This document shows positions 1 through 12,273 of a DNA stretch of 64,000 nucleotides, piece by piece. Positions within the stretch are counted from its first letter, which is position 1; each line of letters opens with the position of its first letter. Source of the DNA: Anodontia alba (taxonomy: Eukaryota; Mollusca; Bivalvia; Lucinida; Lucinidae); contig OZ024830.1 in assembly GCA_964016985.1 (NCBI GenBank), positions 60,776,550-60,840,549 of the forward strand, written 5' to 3'. The position numbers and the translations under genes are program-made. The notes beneath the pieces were generated by a model. The model was not told the DNA's origin and searched no databases. It saw only the letters and a list, made by a program, of their open reading frames with translations.

Positions 1-911
1 TGTTTGTCTGTTCATCAAGCTTTTTTTGTGCATGCCATATCTTAAGAACCCTACACGCTAGGGTTTTGAAATTTTATATTTGGGTTCCCAATGAAAAAAT
101 AGCCGACCCGTATTTTGTTTCTTGTCTAGCATGTTTATTTAAAGTTATGCCCCTTTGAAAAAAATCAATTTTTAAATCTTGTGAGCAAGATATCTTGAAA
201 AGTATTTAAGCTGGGTTCTTGAAATTCGATACAGTGAGTGGGAATGATGTGTACATTACCCGATTATATTTTGAGAGAATTCCATGAAAATATTGATAAA
301 GTTACGGCCCTTTGCAGTTCTGCTCATTTTGACCTTGTCAGCAAGATTTCTCGAAAAGCACTTAAGCTAGGGTCTTGAAATATTATATGCTGATTGGGGA
401 TGATGTGGAGATTACCTGGTTTGTTTTTTAGGGAATTCCATGAAAAATTGATGTAGTTATGGCCCTTTGTAGTTCTAGGCATTTTGACTTTTTCAGCAAG
501 ATATCTCAAAAAGTATTTAAGCTAGAGCCATGATATTTGGTATACTGATTGGGATTGAGGAGGAGATCACCTGAATATATTTTGAACCAATTAAATGAAA
601 TGTTGGAGTTATGGCCCTTCGCAATTTCGGGCCATTTAATGTTGTTGCTTTATTGTGTATAGCATAAGTTTAGAACCATGTATGCTAATGTTTTGAAATT
701 TCATGTTTTGATTCCTCATGAAAAAATAGGTGATCCGTATTTTTTTCTTATCCCAATCATCTCCTATTTTAGAGTTATTTCCCTTTGATAAAATAACATT
801 GAAATCATATATTTGTACTGTTGTTACCGTCATGGCTAAGCAGTGTTGGAGTCAAACAGTGTTAGAGTCAGGCAGTTGGGGGCATAGTGTTTTACAAACA
901 CCAGCTCTGGT
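1..911 (+). mobile_element. TGCCCC-hairpin tandem-core element, 3' part (starts before window)
   Basis: About 154-bp units sharing TTATGGCCCTTTG and TCAGCAAGATATCTC. The 3' end AGTTGGGGGCATAGTGTTTT matches that of 28581-29588. Confidence 0.75.
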
Positions 912-957
912 TTTCATTTTTTGACTGGCCACATTGAGCAAAGGGTATGAAGTGATG

Positions 958-1306
958 CACAGCTCCATAAAATGCACTTTTTTCAACTATAAATATTGAT
1001 ATTTTTCTAATTTTTCCATGAAAAAGATACGTTGTGGGTACTCGTTAGACGCACCTTGCTAAGGCACTTTCAATGAGTACCCATAACATGTTTTCATGAA
1101 GAAATAAGTTATTATCCATAGCTACAGATAAGAGGGAGTATCCACATATTATTTTTCTTATTTCCCCACGAAAACATAAGTTGTGGGTACTCATTAGAAG
1201 CGCCTCGGCGAGGCGCTTCTAATGAGTACCCACAGCAAATGTTTTCATGACTAAATAAGAAAGATATCGGCATTTTTCGGATGAAAAAAGCGCCTTATCT
1301 GTTGCT
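958..1306. mobile_element. Two GTACTC palindromic MITEs in tandem
   Basis: Each is a near-perfect foldback centred on GGGTACTCATTAGAAG/CTTCTAATGAGTACCC. The second (1118-1306) is complete, from CATAGCTACAGATAAG to CTTATCTGTTGCTATG; the first is about 958-1117. Confidence 0.85.
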
Positions 1307-1466
1307 ATGATTATCTGGATACTCCTTACTTATGGGGATATATATGAAGTCTTATCAACACAAGCAACAATACAAAGTCACTGCACACTGTCAAGTAGTA
1401 GATATTGGCAATTGTAATGGCCCTGAGCATTATGTGTGTGCAGGTTAATATTGGGGTCCAGTGCAT

Positions 1467-1652
1467 AGCACATGATAAGATGGTAATCAAGATAAATATT
1501 TTTCTTATTTCTCCAGGAAAGCATTATGTTGTGGGTACTCATTAGAAGTGCCACAATGAGGTGCTTCTGAGTTCTCACAGCACAATACTTTCGTGAAGAA
1601 ATAAGATAAAGAAATAGATTTTGTTGAAAAAAGCATATTATCTAGAGCTGTG
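1467..1652. mobile_element. GTACTC palindromic MITE
   Basis: Foldback with arms TTTTTCTTATTTCTCC / GAAGAAATAAGATAAAG. The right arm is partly eroded (GAGTTCTCACAG). Confidence 0.8.
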
Positions 1653-1663
1653 AGGTCAGTGTT

Positions 1664-1958
1664 GCTGGCCTCGGTGGCTCAGTTGGATACGCGCCCAAGT
1701 CATGATCAGGAGGTTGCGGATTCTACCCTGCCAGGTCGGCAACATTCTTTGAGATTTATCATGAAATATTGTCTGTGGTCATTTTCTTGCTGATCCAAGA
1801 CTGGCAGTTGTCAGTTTCTGGCCAAAGAATGTGCACAATACTAGTTAACCGATTAGAGGACTAAGCCTGCCCAGTAAAAGTGAGGTTGGGCAAACAGCCA
1901 TGCTCAACATGACCCTGTGAGGTTGACTGGCCATGAAACCTCAACACAAACAAACAAA
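1664..1958 (+). mobile_element. tRNA-derived SINE, family 1
   Basis: tRNA-like head with box A-like GGTGGCTCAGTTGGAT and a decayed box B, central GTCAGTTTCTGGCCAAAGAA, 3' end CCTCAACACAAACAAACAAA. Moderately diverged. Confidence 0.85.
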
Positions 1959-2015
1959 TTTCCTGTGCCAATGAATGCAGTGATATTGTTTTCTCGTGGC
2001 CAGGCTCTTTTTATT

Positions 2016-3235
2016 AACTCACCTGAGCACAAAATGCTCACGGTGAACTCTTGAGATTGGTCAATGTCCGGCGTGTGGCATCAACAATTTGTTTAAAAAG
2101 ACAATTCCTTCTACACCCCTAGGCCAGTTGACTCAAAACTTGGTAGGAAGTATTGGGGTGACTTGTAGATCAAAAATAGCTAAATTTGTTCGGATCTGAA
2201 ATCCAAGATGGTCACCATGGCGGCCATCTTGGAGGTCTACTTTGTGCTTTTTCTCCTGAATTGAATTGCCAATTGATGGGAAATATGGTAGGAAGTATCT
2301 GGGCAACTTGTAGATCAAAAATAGCTAAAATTGTTCCAATCCAAAATTCAAGATGGCCACCATCTTGAAAATCTATTTTGCACTTCCATCTCCTGAATTG
2401 AATGGCCAGTTGACTCGCAACTTGTTAGAAAGAATTGGGTCAACTTGAAGATCAAAAGTAGCTTAAATTGTTCTGATAGAAAATCCAAGTTTGTCGCCAT
2501 GGCAGCCTTTTGAAAATCTATTTTGTGTTTTTTTCTCTTTAACAAAAAGGCCAATTGACTTGCAACTTGTAAGAAAGTATTGGGGCAACTTGAAGATCAA
2601 AAATAGATTAAATTGTTCAGTTTGGAAATCCAAGATGGCTTCCATGGAGGCCATCTTGAAAATCATCTTCTGAACCGAAAGGCCAATTGACTCCAAACGT
2701 GGTAGGAAGTACTTGCAGATCAAAAATAGCTAAAATCTTTCTGATCAGATATCCAAGATGGCATCCATAGCAGCCATCTTCAAAATCTATTTTGGGCTTC
2801 TTCTGAACCAAAATGCCAGTTCACTCAAAACTTGGTAGGAGATATAAGGGTGACTAGCAGATCAAAAATAGCTAAAATCATTTTGATTGGAAATCCAAGA
2901 TGGACACCATGGTGGCCTACTTGAAAACCTATTTGCTTTCTCCTGAACCGAAAGGCCACTTGACTTGAAACTTGGTAGGAAATATTGGGGTGACTTGCAG
3001 ATAAAAAAAAAGTTAAAATCACTCCGATTGTAAATCAAAGATTGCCACCACTTGGGCCATATCAAAAATCTATTTTTGAACTATTTCTGAACTGAAAGGC
3101 CAATTGACTCGAAATTTGGTAGGAAGTATTGGGGCTATTTGTAGATCAAAAATAGCAAAAAATGTTCTGATCAGAAATTCAAGATGGCCGCCACAGCCGC
3201 CATCTTGAAAATCCCATTTCTCATTTGTCACTTGT
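2016..3235 (+). mobile_element. AGCTCACCTG tandem-core element (YY1-like palindrome units)
   Basis: Starts TAACTCACCTGAGCACAAAA. About nine units of 105-120 bp share GGCCAGTTGACTC-AAACTTGG, GACTTGTAGATCAAAAATAG and AAGATGGCCACCATGG/CATCTTGAAAATC. No 3' hairpin seen. Confidence 0.85.
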
Positions 3236-3339
3236 ATTGGCTGACACAATGCCATGCGACAAATATACCAGAATGGTTTCCAAGAAAGAGCATCACTGTG
3301 AAATTGTCTGTTAACCTTTATTCACTGTGTAGATATTCC

Positions 3340-3515
3340 TAGCGCTTGATAAGTTGTAGTTTTCATCCAAAAAGTACTTATATTTTTCTTATTTCTCCTT
3401 AAAATATTTGTTGAGGGTACTAATTAGAAGTGCCTCGCTGAGGCACTTCTAATGAGTACCCACAACATATGTTTTTGAGGAGAAATATTGATAATATTGA
3501 AAATACAGTTGTTTG
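3340..3515. mobile_element. GTACTC palindromic MITE next to S6K exon acceptor
   Basis: GCGCTTGATAAGTTG through the palindrome around 3435-3455 to GAGGAGAAATATTGATAAT. It ends about 25 nt before exon 3541. Confidence 0.85.
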
Positions 3516-3540
3516 TCATACTTCTATTTAATTATTTTAG

Positions 3541-3603
3541 CTGTTACGTAAAAACCCATTGGAGAGACTAGGAGGTGGGCCAGATGATGGTGTTCCTATT
3601 AAG
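3541..3603 (+). CDS. RPS6KB1: S6 kinase (p70 S6K) internal exon, end of kinase domain
   Basis: Seen: a 63-nt open exon between an acceptor (ATTATTTTAG) and a donor (AAG|GTAGGT), phase 0 at both ends. It translates to 21 residues beginning LLRKNPLERLGGGP. Known: AGC kinases carry the motif LLxRNPxxRLG near the end of the kinase C-lobe, and in p70 S6 kinases RLG is followed by a GPGD-like stretch; here it is GGGPDDG. The remaining kinase exons, with the ATP loop, catalytic loop and DFG, must lie upstream of the window, since none is visible in 1-3540. S6K is the TORC1/PDK1-activated cytoplasmic kinase that phosphorylates ribosomal protein S6 and translation factors. Odd: the polypyrimidine tract is weak, and a palindromic MITE ends about 25 nt before the acceptor. 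Alone the exon could belong to another AGC kinase; the following exons settle it as S6K. Confidence 0.9.
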
Positions 3604-3835
3604 GTAGGTCAGGGAATATCTGAGCAGCAGCAAGCAAAATGGCATTAGATCATCCCATGCTTCCACTACACAGTCTCATTTTTGCTTGCCATAGTTGGTT
3701 TATTCTACAGTGTCAATTGATCAGATCATTAGAGGAAAGCAGAGGTCCTGATCAGACTGAATGCACAGGCTGATCTAGGTTTGTGCTGGTCACAAATGCC
3801 TAAGAGATTCATTTTCACATATTGCAGTCCATTAA

Positions 3836-4333
3836 AGGGGAACGCAACCTTAGAAGATATTGTGCTTTAAAGTAAAGAACTTTACAAACAATGAATTTTG
3901 ACACAAATTTGATCAAAATCGGTGGAAAGTTAAGTAAGTTATGGGCAATTGAATATTTTAACATTGGTGGTATGGGTGCTGCCATTTTGAATATTTAATG
4001 AGGTTTCATAAAAATTAAGACTCATTTCATAAAGGTAGTTATTCTTATTTATTTGGTTTATTTTGGGGGAAATGATTGCTTGTCACTAGAATTAAAAGAT
4101 TATAAAAATCTGTAGCAAAATTATTCCTAAAAACCTTCTATAATTTGGTTTTGCATATTTAATTTGGGCTGTGTGACATCACAAAGCCTACAATATGGCG
4201 GCATCCATGACAGCCATTTTAATTATATTCAAACCACCATAACTTCCTTATTTCTAGACTGATTTGAAAAAAAAAGTCTTGCATCAAAATAAATGGCTCC
4301 AAGATATACTTACAACTTATATTGCATTCCCCT
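3836..4333. mobile_element. TTAA-flanked AGGGGAACGCAA transposon
   Basis: TTAA|AGGGGAACGCAAC ... ATTGCATTCCCCT|TTAA; contains CAATATGGCGGCATCCATGA. 498 bp, no coding. Confidence 0.8.
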
Positions 4334-4430
4334 TTAAGGATACCTGCATCCCCACTCCATATTGTAGCTCTGTATTGTACAGATGAGCATTGAAGACCAG
4401 TTGTGAAACTCAGTGGATGAAAAAGCTAGC

Positions 4431-4575
4431 TACGGTAAATGTCCTAAAATTTCGAACACTCTAAAATTTCAAACACCTAATATTTTTGCCCAAAATAATT
4501 TCTGGAAATGTCCTAAAATCTCGAACAGTAGCAGTTTTGCAAAAAGGGGATTTCTAAAATTTCGAACAGCTTTCT
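4431..4575. mobile_element. GTAAATGTCCTAAAATTTCG MITE, left part
   Basis: TACGGTAAATGTCCTAAAAT and several TTTCGAACA blocks. The right inverted end is not found. Confidence 0.6.
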
Positions 4576-4793
4576 CCAAGTAATTTTTTATCGGCACATT
4601 CTAATTTCGGTAACGTTTTCTTTCTTTTTTTTTTTTTTTTTTTTTCGTTACGGAACCGGAAATTAAAGTAGTAGTGTTGAAAGCTACCGCAAAACGTAAA
4701 TGCTCACAGCAGTGTCATAACGAATTTTATGTACATAAATGGCATGGGAACCGTATTTTAATTTTATACAAACCCAGGAGATACTGACTGAAA

Positions 4794-4797
<4 letters not shown>

Positions 4798-4843
<46 letters not shown>
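4798..4843 (+). repeat. (CA)n microsatellite
   Basis: About 23 CA units followed by A and GA runs. A poly(T) run is at about 4624-4645. Confidence 0.95.
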
Positions 4844-4848
<5 letters not shown>

Positions 4849-5159
4849 AAAAAAAGAGAGAGAGAGACTGTTAGCCAGTTCCACGCGACATCACGTGATG
4901 TCCACGTGATAAGGGTTCAATCTAGAACTGTTGTTACTTTGTGGCAGACATGATAAATATTCCGGTGAAAAACGAAAGCCAGGATAAATCTATGGATCCG
5001 CGCTGTACGATCTGACTATTTGCTGTTTGTTCGTGTATCTCACCTCTACTTCGTATGTCATATTGCTACCACGTAGATTTTCATGGGTCAGCTCAGATAC
5101 GCCACCGGGCGACAACACGCAATTCTGGGACAGTCTCATTTCCAGTATAGGTTACCAAA

Positions 5160-6230
5160 ATATATGTGAAAATACAGAAAATGCAACAGTCACATTCCCT
5201 TGCCCCGCATGAAGAAACCGCATGCTCGTAACGGTAACGTCACGAGAAATCGTGGCAGAAACCGCTTAGAGGGAAATATCACACTTATGTTCATTAAATT
5301 ATAGAGCATTTTTTCGGCAGAAATGCATATGAAACTGGCAAGTATTAAAAATAGAACCTAAGTATTGGGACAGATAGGCCAATGCAAACTGTAGACTCAG
5401 ATCAGACGCCGCTGAGAAAGAGGGAATGAAACTAGTTAGGGAACATGGAAATTTGGAAAACACCTTTAGGACAATAAGACGTGCGACCAGTGAAGACTCA
5501 GATCATCTTCCGATGCAAGGGCGGTCAGATTTTGCCCTTTGTGGTAACAAATGGGCATGTAAAAGCCAGTTCCTGGAGAGATTACAAGTCTTTGGTTAAG
5601 TACATCACTGTTTCAGTGAAGGTTTTACATGCGTTCTGCGGCGTCTGATCTGGGTCTACACTGTTTGTTCAGGCCTGTCTGTCCGAGTACGTAAAGTACG
5701 GAAATTCGATCAAATCGAATCCCTTCAGAAATCATCCTGGATCCGCCCCTGATTCATAAAAATATGCTGGGTCCAACTCGTAAAATTCATCAAGGCATAT
5801 GCAATTAGCTCCCTTTAAACAGTAAAACCTAAAGAGTGAGGACCTTACTCCGCATTTACCAGGATATAAATAAATAAATATACTGCTAATTTTTTTTTAC
5901 ATTATGTTTATATTGAGAACATTATAATTATTAAAATATCCAGAAAATGAACAGTCACAAAGCAACATTTCCCTTGCCCCGCATTAAGAAACCAGGTGCT
6001 CGTAGCGGTACGTCACGTGAAATCGTGGCGGGAAACCTTTTCGGGAGAAAAACAAACTTATTTTATAGAGCTTTTTCTCGTCAGAAATGCATACGAAACT
6101 GACACGTATTTAAAATTTAAAGAACCTAAATATTGGAACAGATATGCCTATGCAAACAGCGTAGACCCAGATCAGACTCCGCAGAGAACAAGGGAATGAA
6201 ACTAATTTGGGGGAATAGGGGAACTGGCCT
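5160..6230 (+). repeat. Local direct duplication of about 290 bp, 780 bp apart
   Basis: 5160-5455 and 5940-6230 share TCCCTTGCCCCGCAT, AAATCGTGGC, CAGAAATGCATA and AGACTCAGATCAGACGCC-like ends, diverged. Between them at about 5630-5665 is the inverse GGCGTCTGATCTGGGTCTAC. No coding recognised. Confidence 0.6.
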
Positions 6231-6639
6231 CTGGGCTTTTCAAGATAATCCTCCGAGTATATTCGTTTCTTAATTAAAGCCAGTTTTGGTGTCTTCACAG
6301 GTATTCCTGTATTTTTCACGGGTATTCCGGTATTTCGGTAGTATTCCTGTATTTCGGTAAGTTGTGTGACGTGTGACCACTATACCTGAATTCCAAAATT
6401 GATCTGATCATTTCTGCAAAGCGTGACGCACGTGCGATAGTAAGAAAGCGTTGCACGCAAAATTGTAAATAAGCATGTGCATCCGTGCATTCTGATCTGG
6501 GTCGTTCCTGCTCGTACACTGTGTCCTTCGACTTGCAAAGGTGCTGTGTATCTTACATCACTGGGGCGTCCAACTGATATTGGCTTACAGTTGGGCAAGG
6601 CCTGCTATCCTTGTAGTGGGTAAGGGTAGAGGGGGAATG

Positions 6640-6835
6640 TTTTTATTTCTTCCATTTCTTCACTTTCTTTCCTGTTCCTCTTTCTTCCCTGTCCCTCTCT
6701 TTCATCTCCTCTACTCTCTCTTCTATCTCCTCTACTCTCTCTTCTATCTCTTTTCTCCCTTTCTCTGGGAGACGACACAAAATGACCCTCAAGGGTTGAC
6801 GTGTCGTTAAACCCCAACACAATCAATCAATTATT
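6640..6835 (+). repeat. Pyrimidine-rich microsatellite and possible SINE tail
   Basis: CT-rich tract with repeated CTCTCTTCTATCTCCTCTA (6640-6765), followed by AATGACCCTCAAGGGTTGAC and CCCCAACACAATCAATCAAT, resembling a different SINE 3' end. Confidence 0.5.
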
Positions 6836-8112
6836 AGGTCTGTGCCTTCGATAATATCTGCTGCTAATATTTAAGTTTAGCGTGCCAAAGGTTTCAGTAA
6901 GCACGCCAAAAACGTTTTCGTCATGGGGGTTAACGCCTCCAGCAAAATATTTCCTGTCTGACCGCGTGATTGTCATGATATGCTCAGTACATCCTATTTG
7001 AACAGGTAATGTCCCAACAGAGATGATAGGACCCAACAAGCCAAAAAGGAACCTAATCATTTGTTACAAATGTGATCAGTCTGTGCACTTGTTGGAGACT
7101 GCGATTCAGGTATTACAGTGTTTTATACCAATGACCTAATCAGCGAATTGAGTGGACACCATCCTGCATTAGACTGCGTCTCGCATTCTGATCTGACTTA
7201 CACATATACACAAAGGGACATTTTCGCCTGAACAGGGGATCTAATGAAAGGATTACTATTGATGACAGATAATTCTTGCAATAAGTTTCATTACCGAATT
7301 CTAAAAGACAATACATTTTTTTTTTCAAAGGAAGAAATATTGCTAAAAACGATAAAGGCAGTTCACAGGTTTGGCATACATAGTTCAGTTTGGTGTAGAG
7401 CTAAAATCTTTGATCGTGATCAGGCTGCTTTCAGGTCTGATTGTCCGCACTGTTCATTTATGTACAAGTATGAGTCTTTTCCAATAGAAACGACCTTATG
7501 ACATTTGAGACTAGCATAGACAAGATCAACAAGTATGTATCGGGGCGGTCTGATCTGGGTCTACGTGTATCTCCAACAGTGCATTATTTCAGCAAGCAGT
7601 GTGAATACTGCGCTTCAAAACGGCGGAAATTCTAATCAGTCTGCACTTTTCACATTTAAACACCGTACACTTCACCTTTGAGGAAAGGGACTTTTGTGTT
7701 TCTGTAGTGGCTCAAACAAGAACAAACGTGCGGTAACCTTTCGAAGTATTTTTTGGGGTCAGCTTGTGTATCTCAGTGCGGTAAAGTGGAGGGTTGTTAC
7801 GTAAGAAGACAGTGGACTAAGCCAGCCTATTTTAAGAAAGTGGCATATTCCCGGAGTGCCGAACAAACGTATCTGGCGATTAATTAGTGTACCGGTTAAT
7901 TAATTGTTTTGTTATGGGAAACATTATTCAACATAGAATTAATCGGAATTGAAAACAAACATCAGTGGGGTAATCATTTATTAGTTCATACAATTTCAAA
8001 TTCAGTTTACCAGTTCAGTTCACACATAGCAAATAAGAAAACCCTTTCGTCGTGTTGGTCCTTTTTTGTCGTTTCGGGTGTCCGAAAGTGTCCAATAGTC
8101 AGGTCAATTTTG
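6836..8112. other. Unclassified intron DNA
   Basis: Mixed, slightly CpG-richer DNA with degenerate CTGATCTGGGTCTAC motifs (about 7545). No gene, RNA or bounded element that I can support. Confidence 0.4.
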
Positions 8113-8239
8113 GCTGTAAGTGAATCTGTCCTAAAATTTTCGAACAGTAATATTTTTTGCAACTCATAATTTCTAAAATTTCGAACAGCAAGAACTGAAA
8201 TTATTTAATTTTGTTCGAAATTTAAGGACATTTACTGTA
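8113..8239. mobile_element. GTAAATGTCCTAAAATTTCG MITE, small copy
   Basis: Eroded left end TGTAAGTGAATCTGTCCTAA; right end GTTCGAAATTTAAGGACATT followed by TACTGTA. Confidence 0.65.
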
Positions 8240-8500
8240 GTCTCTTTACTGTTTACATATTGTACAATGAACCTGTTTTATGAGACCACTTAGGGGAGAC
8301 AAGAAAGATGGTCTTTTAAAACAGGTGGTCTCTTTGCCAGCAGAAAAGGAAGTAAACCCAACTTATGGTAGCTGAATAGTAAGCTGTATTAATTGTGTGT
8401 GTTTGTGTGTGAGAGAGAAAGGGTTTATGGATTATTTGTAGATTGATACTTGTGTGTAATACGCTTTTGTCTTGAAATCAACAGTGTAACCGGGTATATA

Positions 8501-8841
8501 CAGTCGACTCCCGTTATCTCAAATTTCAAGGAACTCACTGAAACACTTCGAGATATACGTACTTCGACATATCAGAGTTGAGAGAGTGAGGAAAACAATA
8601 AATTGAACAACTACATTTAACAAATGAATATGTAATTTGACTCCTGAAGTTAGAAATATGTATATAAAATAATGTGGAAAAGAGGAGAAATTGCTCCTGA
8701 GGAGCAATTTCTCCTCTTTTCCACATTACATGTATTTTGTTACCTGTTGTCATAGTTTCATGTTAAAACAGGGACCAGATTTTCACTTCGAGATAAGCGG
8801 TAATTCGAAATAAGCGAATTCGAGATAATGAGGTTCGACTG
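8501..8841. mobile_element. Pogo/Tigger-like MITE with TA duplication
   Basis: Ends CAGTCGACTCCCGTTATCTC / GAGATAATGAGGTTCGACTG with flanking TA, and a perfect central palindrome (8671-8729) around TGCTCCTGAGGAGCA. Confidence 0.85.
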
Positions 8842-8929
8842 TAATACAGCTTGATATGTGAGAAATAAACAAAGGTATTTACCTGCTTAGTCTGACCGGT
8901 TAATACCTGTTGTCTGTTGTAATACTGCT

Positions 8930-9172
8930 AGTGCAGTAAGTAGTGTGTCTGACTACACATCTAGGGATCACAAGTTCGAATCCTAGCTCTGCCTCATAAC
9001 TTTCATGGAGACAGCTCATGAAATCATTTCTACAGTCATTCTCCTCTGACTCCAAGAGGATTAGGCCTGTGTTTAGAGGATTAAGCATGTCCTTGAAAAG
9101 TATGAGTAGGTTAACTGACCAGCTTGACATGACCTTGACAGTGTTGTCTAGGCTGTAAAACTTCAATTCAAC
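8930..9172 (+). mobile_element. tRNA-derived SINE, diverged head subfamily
   Basis: Box B-like AAGTTCGAATCCTAGCTC, then CATGAAATCATTTCTACAGT and the end GGCTGTAAAACTTCAATTCA. Lies 180 bp before S6K exon 9356-9433. Confidence 0.7.
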
Positions 9173-9355
9173 CAAACTATCAGAATACTTTTATTAGGGT
9201 AAATTTGGTAACATTCTTTTCTAATTGTCCCACTTGATATGAAATATCAAAGCTGTGTTTCCAGGTGAAATCAGATTGGATAAAGAAAGTAATTGTTTTG
9301 ATGTGGTTTCTTTCATAGTAAAAAAAAAAGTTTACATAATAATTTTGTTTTTCAG

Positions 9356-9433
9356 AGTCATGCATTTTTCCGTCATGTTGATTGGAATGACCTGCTGCAC
9401 AGACGAGTGGATCCACCATTTAAACCTTCAATT
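9356..9433 (+). CDS. RPS6KB1: S6 kinase internal exon, start of AGC-kinase C-terminal tail
   Basis: Seen: 78 nt between TTTTTCAG and GTGAGT, phase 0/0. It translates to 26 residues with the core HAFFRHVDWNDLL and then RVDPPFKPSI. Known: HPFFRHxxWxxLLxRxxxPPFKP is the diagnostic end of the AGC kinase domain and beginning of its tail; the PPFKP segment packs against the kinase N-lobe. The wording is closest to p70 S6 kinase ([20 protein letters not shown] in vertebrates) rather than PKC, PKN or Akt. The intron before it (3604-9355) is 5.75 kb and the one after (9434-18622) 9.19 kb, both filled with repeats. The donor is close to consensus. The usual HPFF is HAFF here, a mild change. Confidence 0.93.
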
Positions 9434-9479
9434 GTGAGTCTCTTCATATACTCTAATATGCAGGCATACTATTGTTAGC

Positions 9480-12273
9480 TCACCTGGAGCGAAGCTTCAG
9501 GTCAGCTTATGCGATCACCTGTTGTCCATCGTCCGTCCGTCATTTAGCTTTTCACATTTTCAACAACTCCTCCTGAACCGTTGAACAGATTGACTCGAAA
9601 CTTGGTCGGTAGCATTGGGGTAACTTGTAGATCAAAAATAGCTAAAATCGTTCCAATCGGAAATCCATCTTGAAAAGCTATTATTCGCTTCTTCTTCTGA
9701 AACAAAAGGACAATTGACTTAAAACTTGGTAGGAAGCATCGGGGTGACTTGTAGATCATAAATAGCTGAAATTGTTTCAATCGGAAATCGCGGCCATCTT
9801 GAAAATCTATTTTTTGCTTCTCCTCCTGAACCGAAAGGCCAACTGACTTGACTTGAAACTTGGTAGGAAGCATCAGGGTGACTTGTAGACCAAAAATAGC
9901 TAAAATCGTTCCAATCAGAAATCCAAGATGGCCGCCATGGTGGCCATCTTGAAAATCTATTTTTCGCTTCTACCCCTGAACCAAAAGACCAATCGACTTG
10001 AAACTTGGTATGTAGCATCAGGGTGACTTGTGGATCAAAAACAGTTAAAATCGTTCCAATTGGAAATCAAAGATGGCCACCATGGCGGCCATCTTGAAAA
10101 TCTATTTTTCGCTTCTTCTCCTGAACCAAAAGGACTATTAACTTGAAACTTGGTAGGAAGCATCTGGGTGACTTGTAGATCAAAAAAAAGCTAAAATGGT
10201 TCCAAGCTAAAATCCAAGATGGCGGCTGTCTTGAAAATCTAATTTTCACTTCTTCTCCTGAACCCAAAGGCCAATTGACTGGAAACTTAGGAAGCATCAG
10301 AATGACTTGTAGATCAAAAATAGCTGAAATCATTCCAATCATAACTTCGAGATGGCCGCCATGGTGGCCATTTTGAAAATCTATTTTTTGCTTCTGATCC
10401 TGAACCAAAGGCCAATTGAATTGAAACTTGGTAGGTGGAGGGGGTGGGGGTGGGGATGGAGTGGGAGGGGTGACTTGTAGATCAAAAATAGCTAAAATCA
10501 TTCAAATCGGAAATCCAAGATGGCCGCCATGGTGGCCATTTTGAAAATCTATTTTTTGCTTCTCCTCCTGAAATGAAAGGCCAGTTGTTTGAAACTTTAT
10601 AGGAAGCATCAGGGTGACTTGCAGATCTAAAATAGCTAAAATTGTTCCAGTTGGGATCCAGGATGGCCACCATGGCGGTCATCTTGAAGATCTATTTTTC
10701 ACTTCTTCTCCTGAACCAATAGGCCAATTGACTTGAAACTTGGTGGGAAGCATTGGGTGACTTGTAGATCAAAAATAGCTAAAATCATTCTGATCAGAAA
10801 CCCAAGATGGCCACCATGGCCGCCATCTTGAAAATCTATTTTTTGCTTCTTTTCTTGAACTGAAAGGTCAGTTGACTTGAAACTTGGTAGGAAGCAACAG
10901 GGTGACTTGTAGATAAAAAATTGCTAAAATCATTTAGATCTAAAATCCAAGATGGCTGCCGTCTTGAAAATCTATTTTGAACTTCAAAAGGTCATCTGAC
11001 TCAAGTTGCTAGGAAATATTGGGCCACTTGTACTGGAGATCAAAAAAGATCTAAAATAATTCAGATCCAAAATCCAAGCTGGCCACCATGGCCTCCATCT
11101 CGAAATTTTATTTTGAACTTCTTTTCTAGAACCGAAAGGCCAGTTAGTTGACTTAAAACTTCGTAGGAAGTATCAGGGCATTTACTTGTAGATCCAAAAT
11201 AGCTGAAATCATTCTGATTGGAAATCTAAAATGGCGGCCATCTTGAAAATCTATTTTGAACTTTTTATCCTAAACTGAAAGGCCAGTTGACTAGAAACTT
11301 ACTAGGAAATACCAAGGCGACTTGTAGATAAAAAAATAGCTAAAATTGTTCCAATCGGAAATCCAAGATAGCCACCATCTTGAAAATCTATTTTCAACTT
11401 CTTCTCCTGAAGCGAAATACCAATTGGCTCAAACTTGGTAGGAACTGCTGGGACAACTTGCTAATCAAAACTTGCTAAAATTGTTCCGATCAGAAATCCA
11501 AGATGGCTGCCACCTCTGCCATCTTAAAAATCTATTTTGAACTACTTCTCCAGAACCCAAAGGCTAATGGATTCGAAACTTTGTAGGAAGTATCAGGGTG
11601 ACTTGTAGATAAAAAAAAAATGAAAATCATTTCGATGCAGAATCAAAAATGGCTGCCATGGCCACCATCGTGAAAATCTGGTTTGAACATCTTCTTAACC
11701 AAAAGGCCAATTGACTCGAAACTTTGTAGGAAGTACCGTGGCGACTTGTAGACAAAAAAATTGCTGAATGTTCTGATCCAAAATCCAAGATGGCCATCAT
11801 TTGAAAATCTATTTTGAACTTCTTCTCCTGAATGGAAATGCCAGTTGACTCAAATCAAGGTAGAAAGTATCAAGGCGGCTTGTAGATCAAAATTAGCTAA
11901 ATTGCTTTTATCAGAAACGATGTTGGCTGCCATATGATTGCCATCTTGAAAATCTGTTTTGAACTTCAACTCAGGAACTACCATGATTTGAGTCTAATTG
12001 ACTGGAAACTTCTTAGAAGGGATTGTGATGATTTGTAGATCAATAGCTTCAGTTGTTCAGATTGGATATCCAAGATGGCTTCCACAGAAACCACCTTGAA
12101 AATCTATTTTTGACCATCTTCTGAACCCAAAGGCTAATTGGCGTAACGCTTGATGGGAAGTATCAGGGTGACTTGTAGATAAAAAATAGCCAAAAATTGT
12201 TCTGATGGGAACTTCAAGATGGCAATTGAGCAAGTTGGTCTAGGTGAGCGATTTTGGCCCTAAGGGCCTTTAG
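9480..12273 (+). mobile_element. AGCTCACCTG tandem-core element, 2.8 kb
   Basis: Begins AGCTCACCTGGAGCGAAGCT only 46 bp after an S6K exon. It has about 20 units of 120-150 bp; most contain AAGATGGCCGCCATGG followed by its mirror. Ends CTAGGTGAGCG and a hairpin GGCCCTAAGGGCC. Confidence 0.9.

Noticed and set aside
6541..6826. 73- and 89-codon frames on both strands
   Set aside because: They lie over a CT-rich microsatellite; composition is fully explained by the repeat.
4433..8237. A 3.8-kb pogo-like transposon bounded by GTAAATGTCCTAAAATTTCG ends
   Set aside because: The inner blocks at the two ends are in direct rather than inverted orientation, so they read better as two separate solo MITEs; no transposase lies between.
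10067..10501. 144-codon open frame on the minus strand
   Set aside because: It is a translation of the tandem-core units; the peptide repeats with the DNA unit and has no independent signal.
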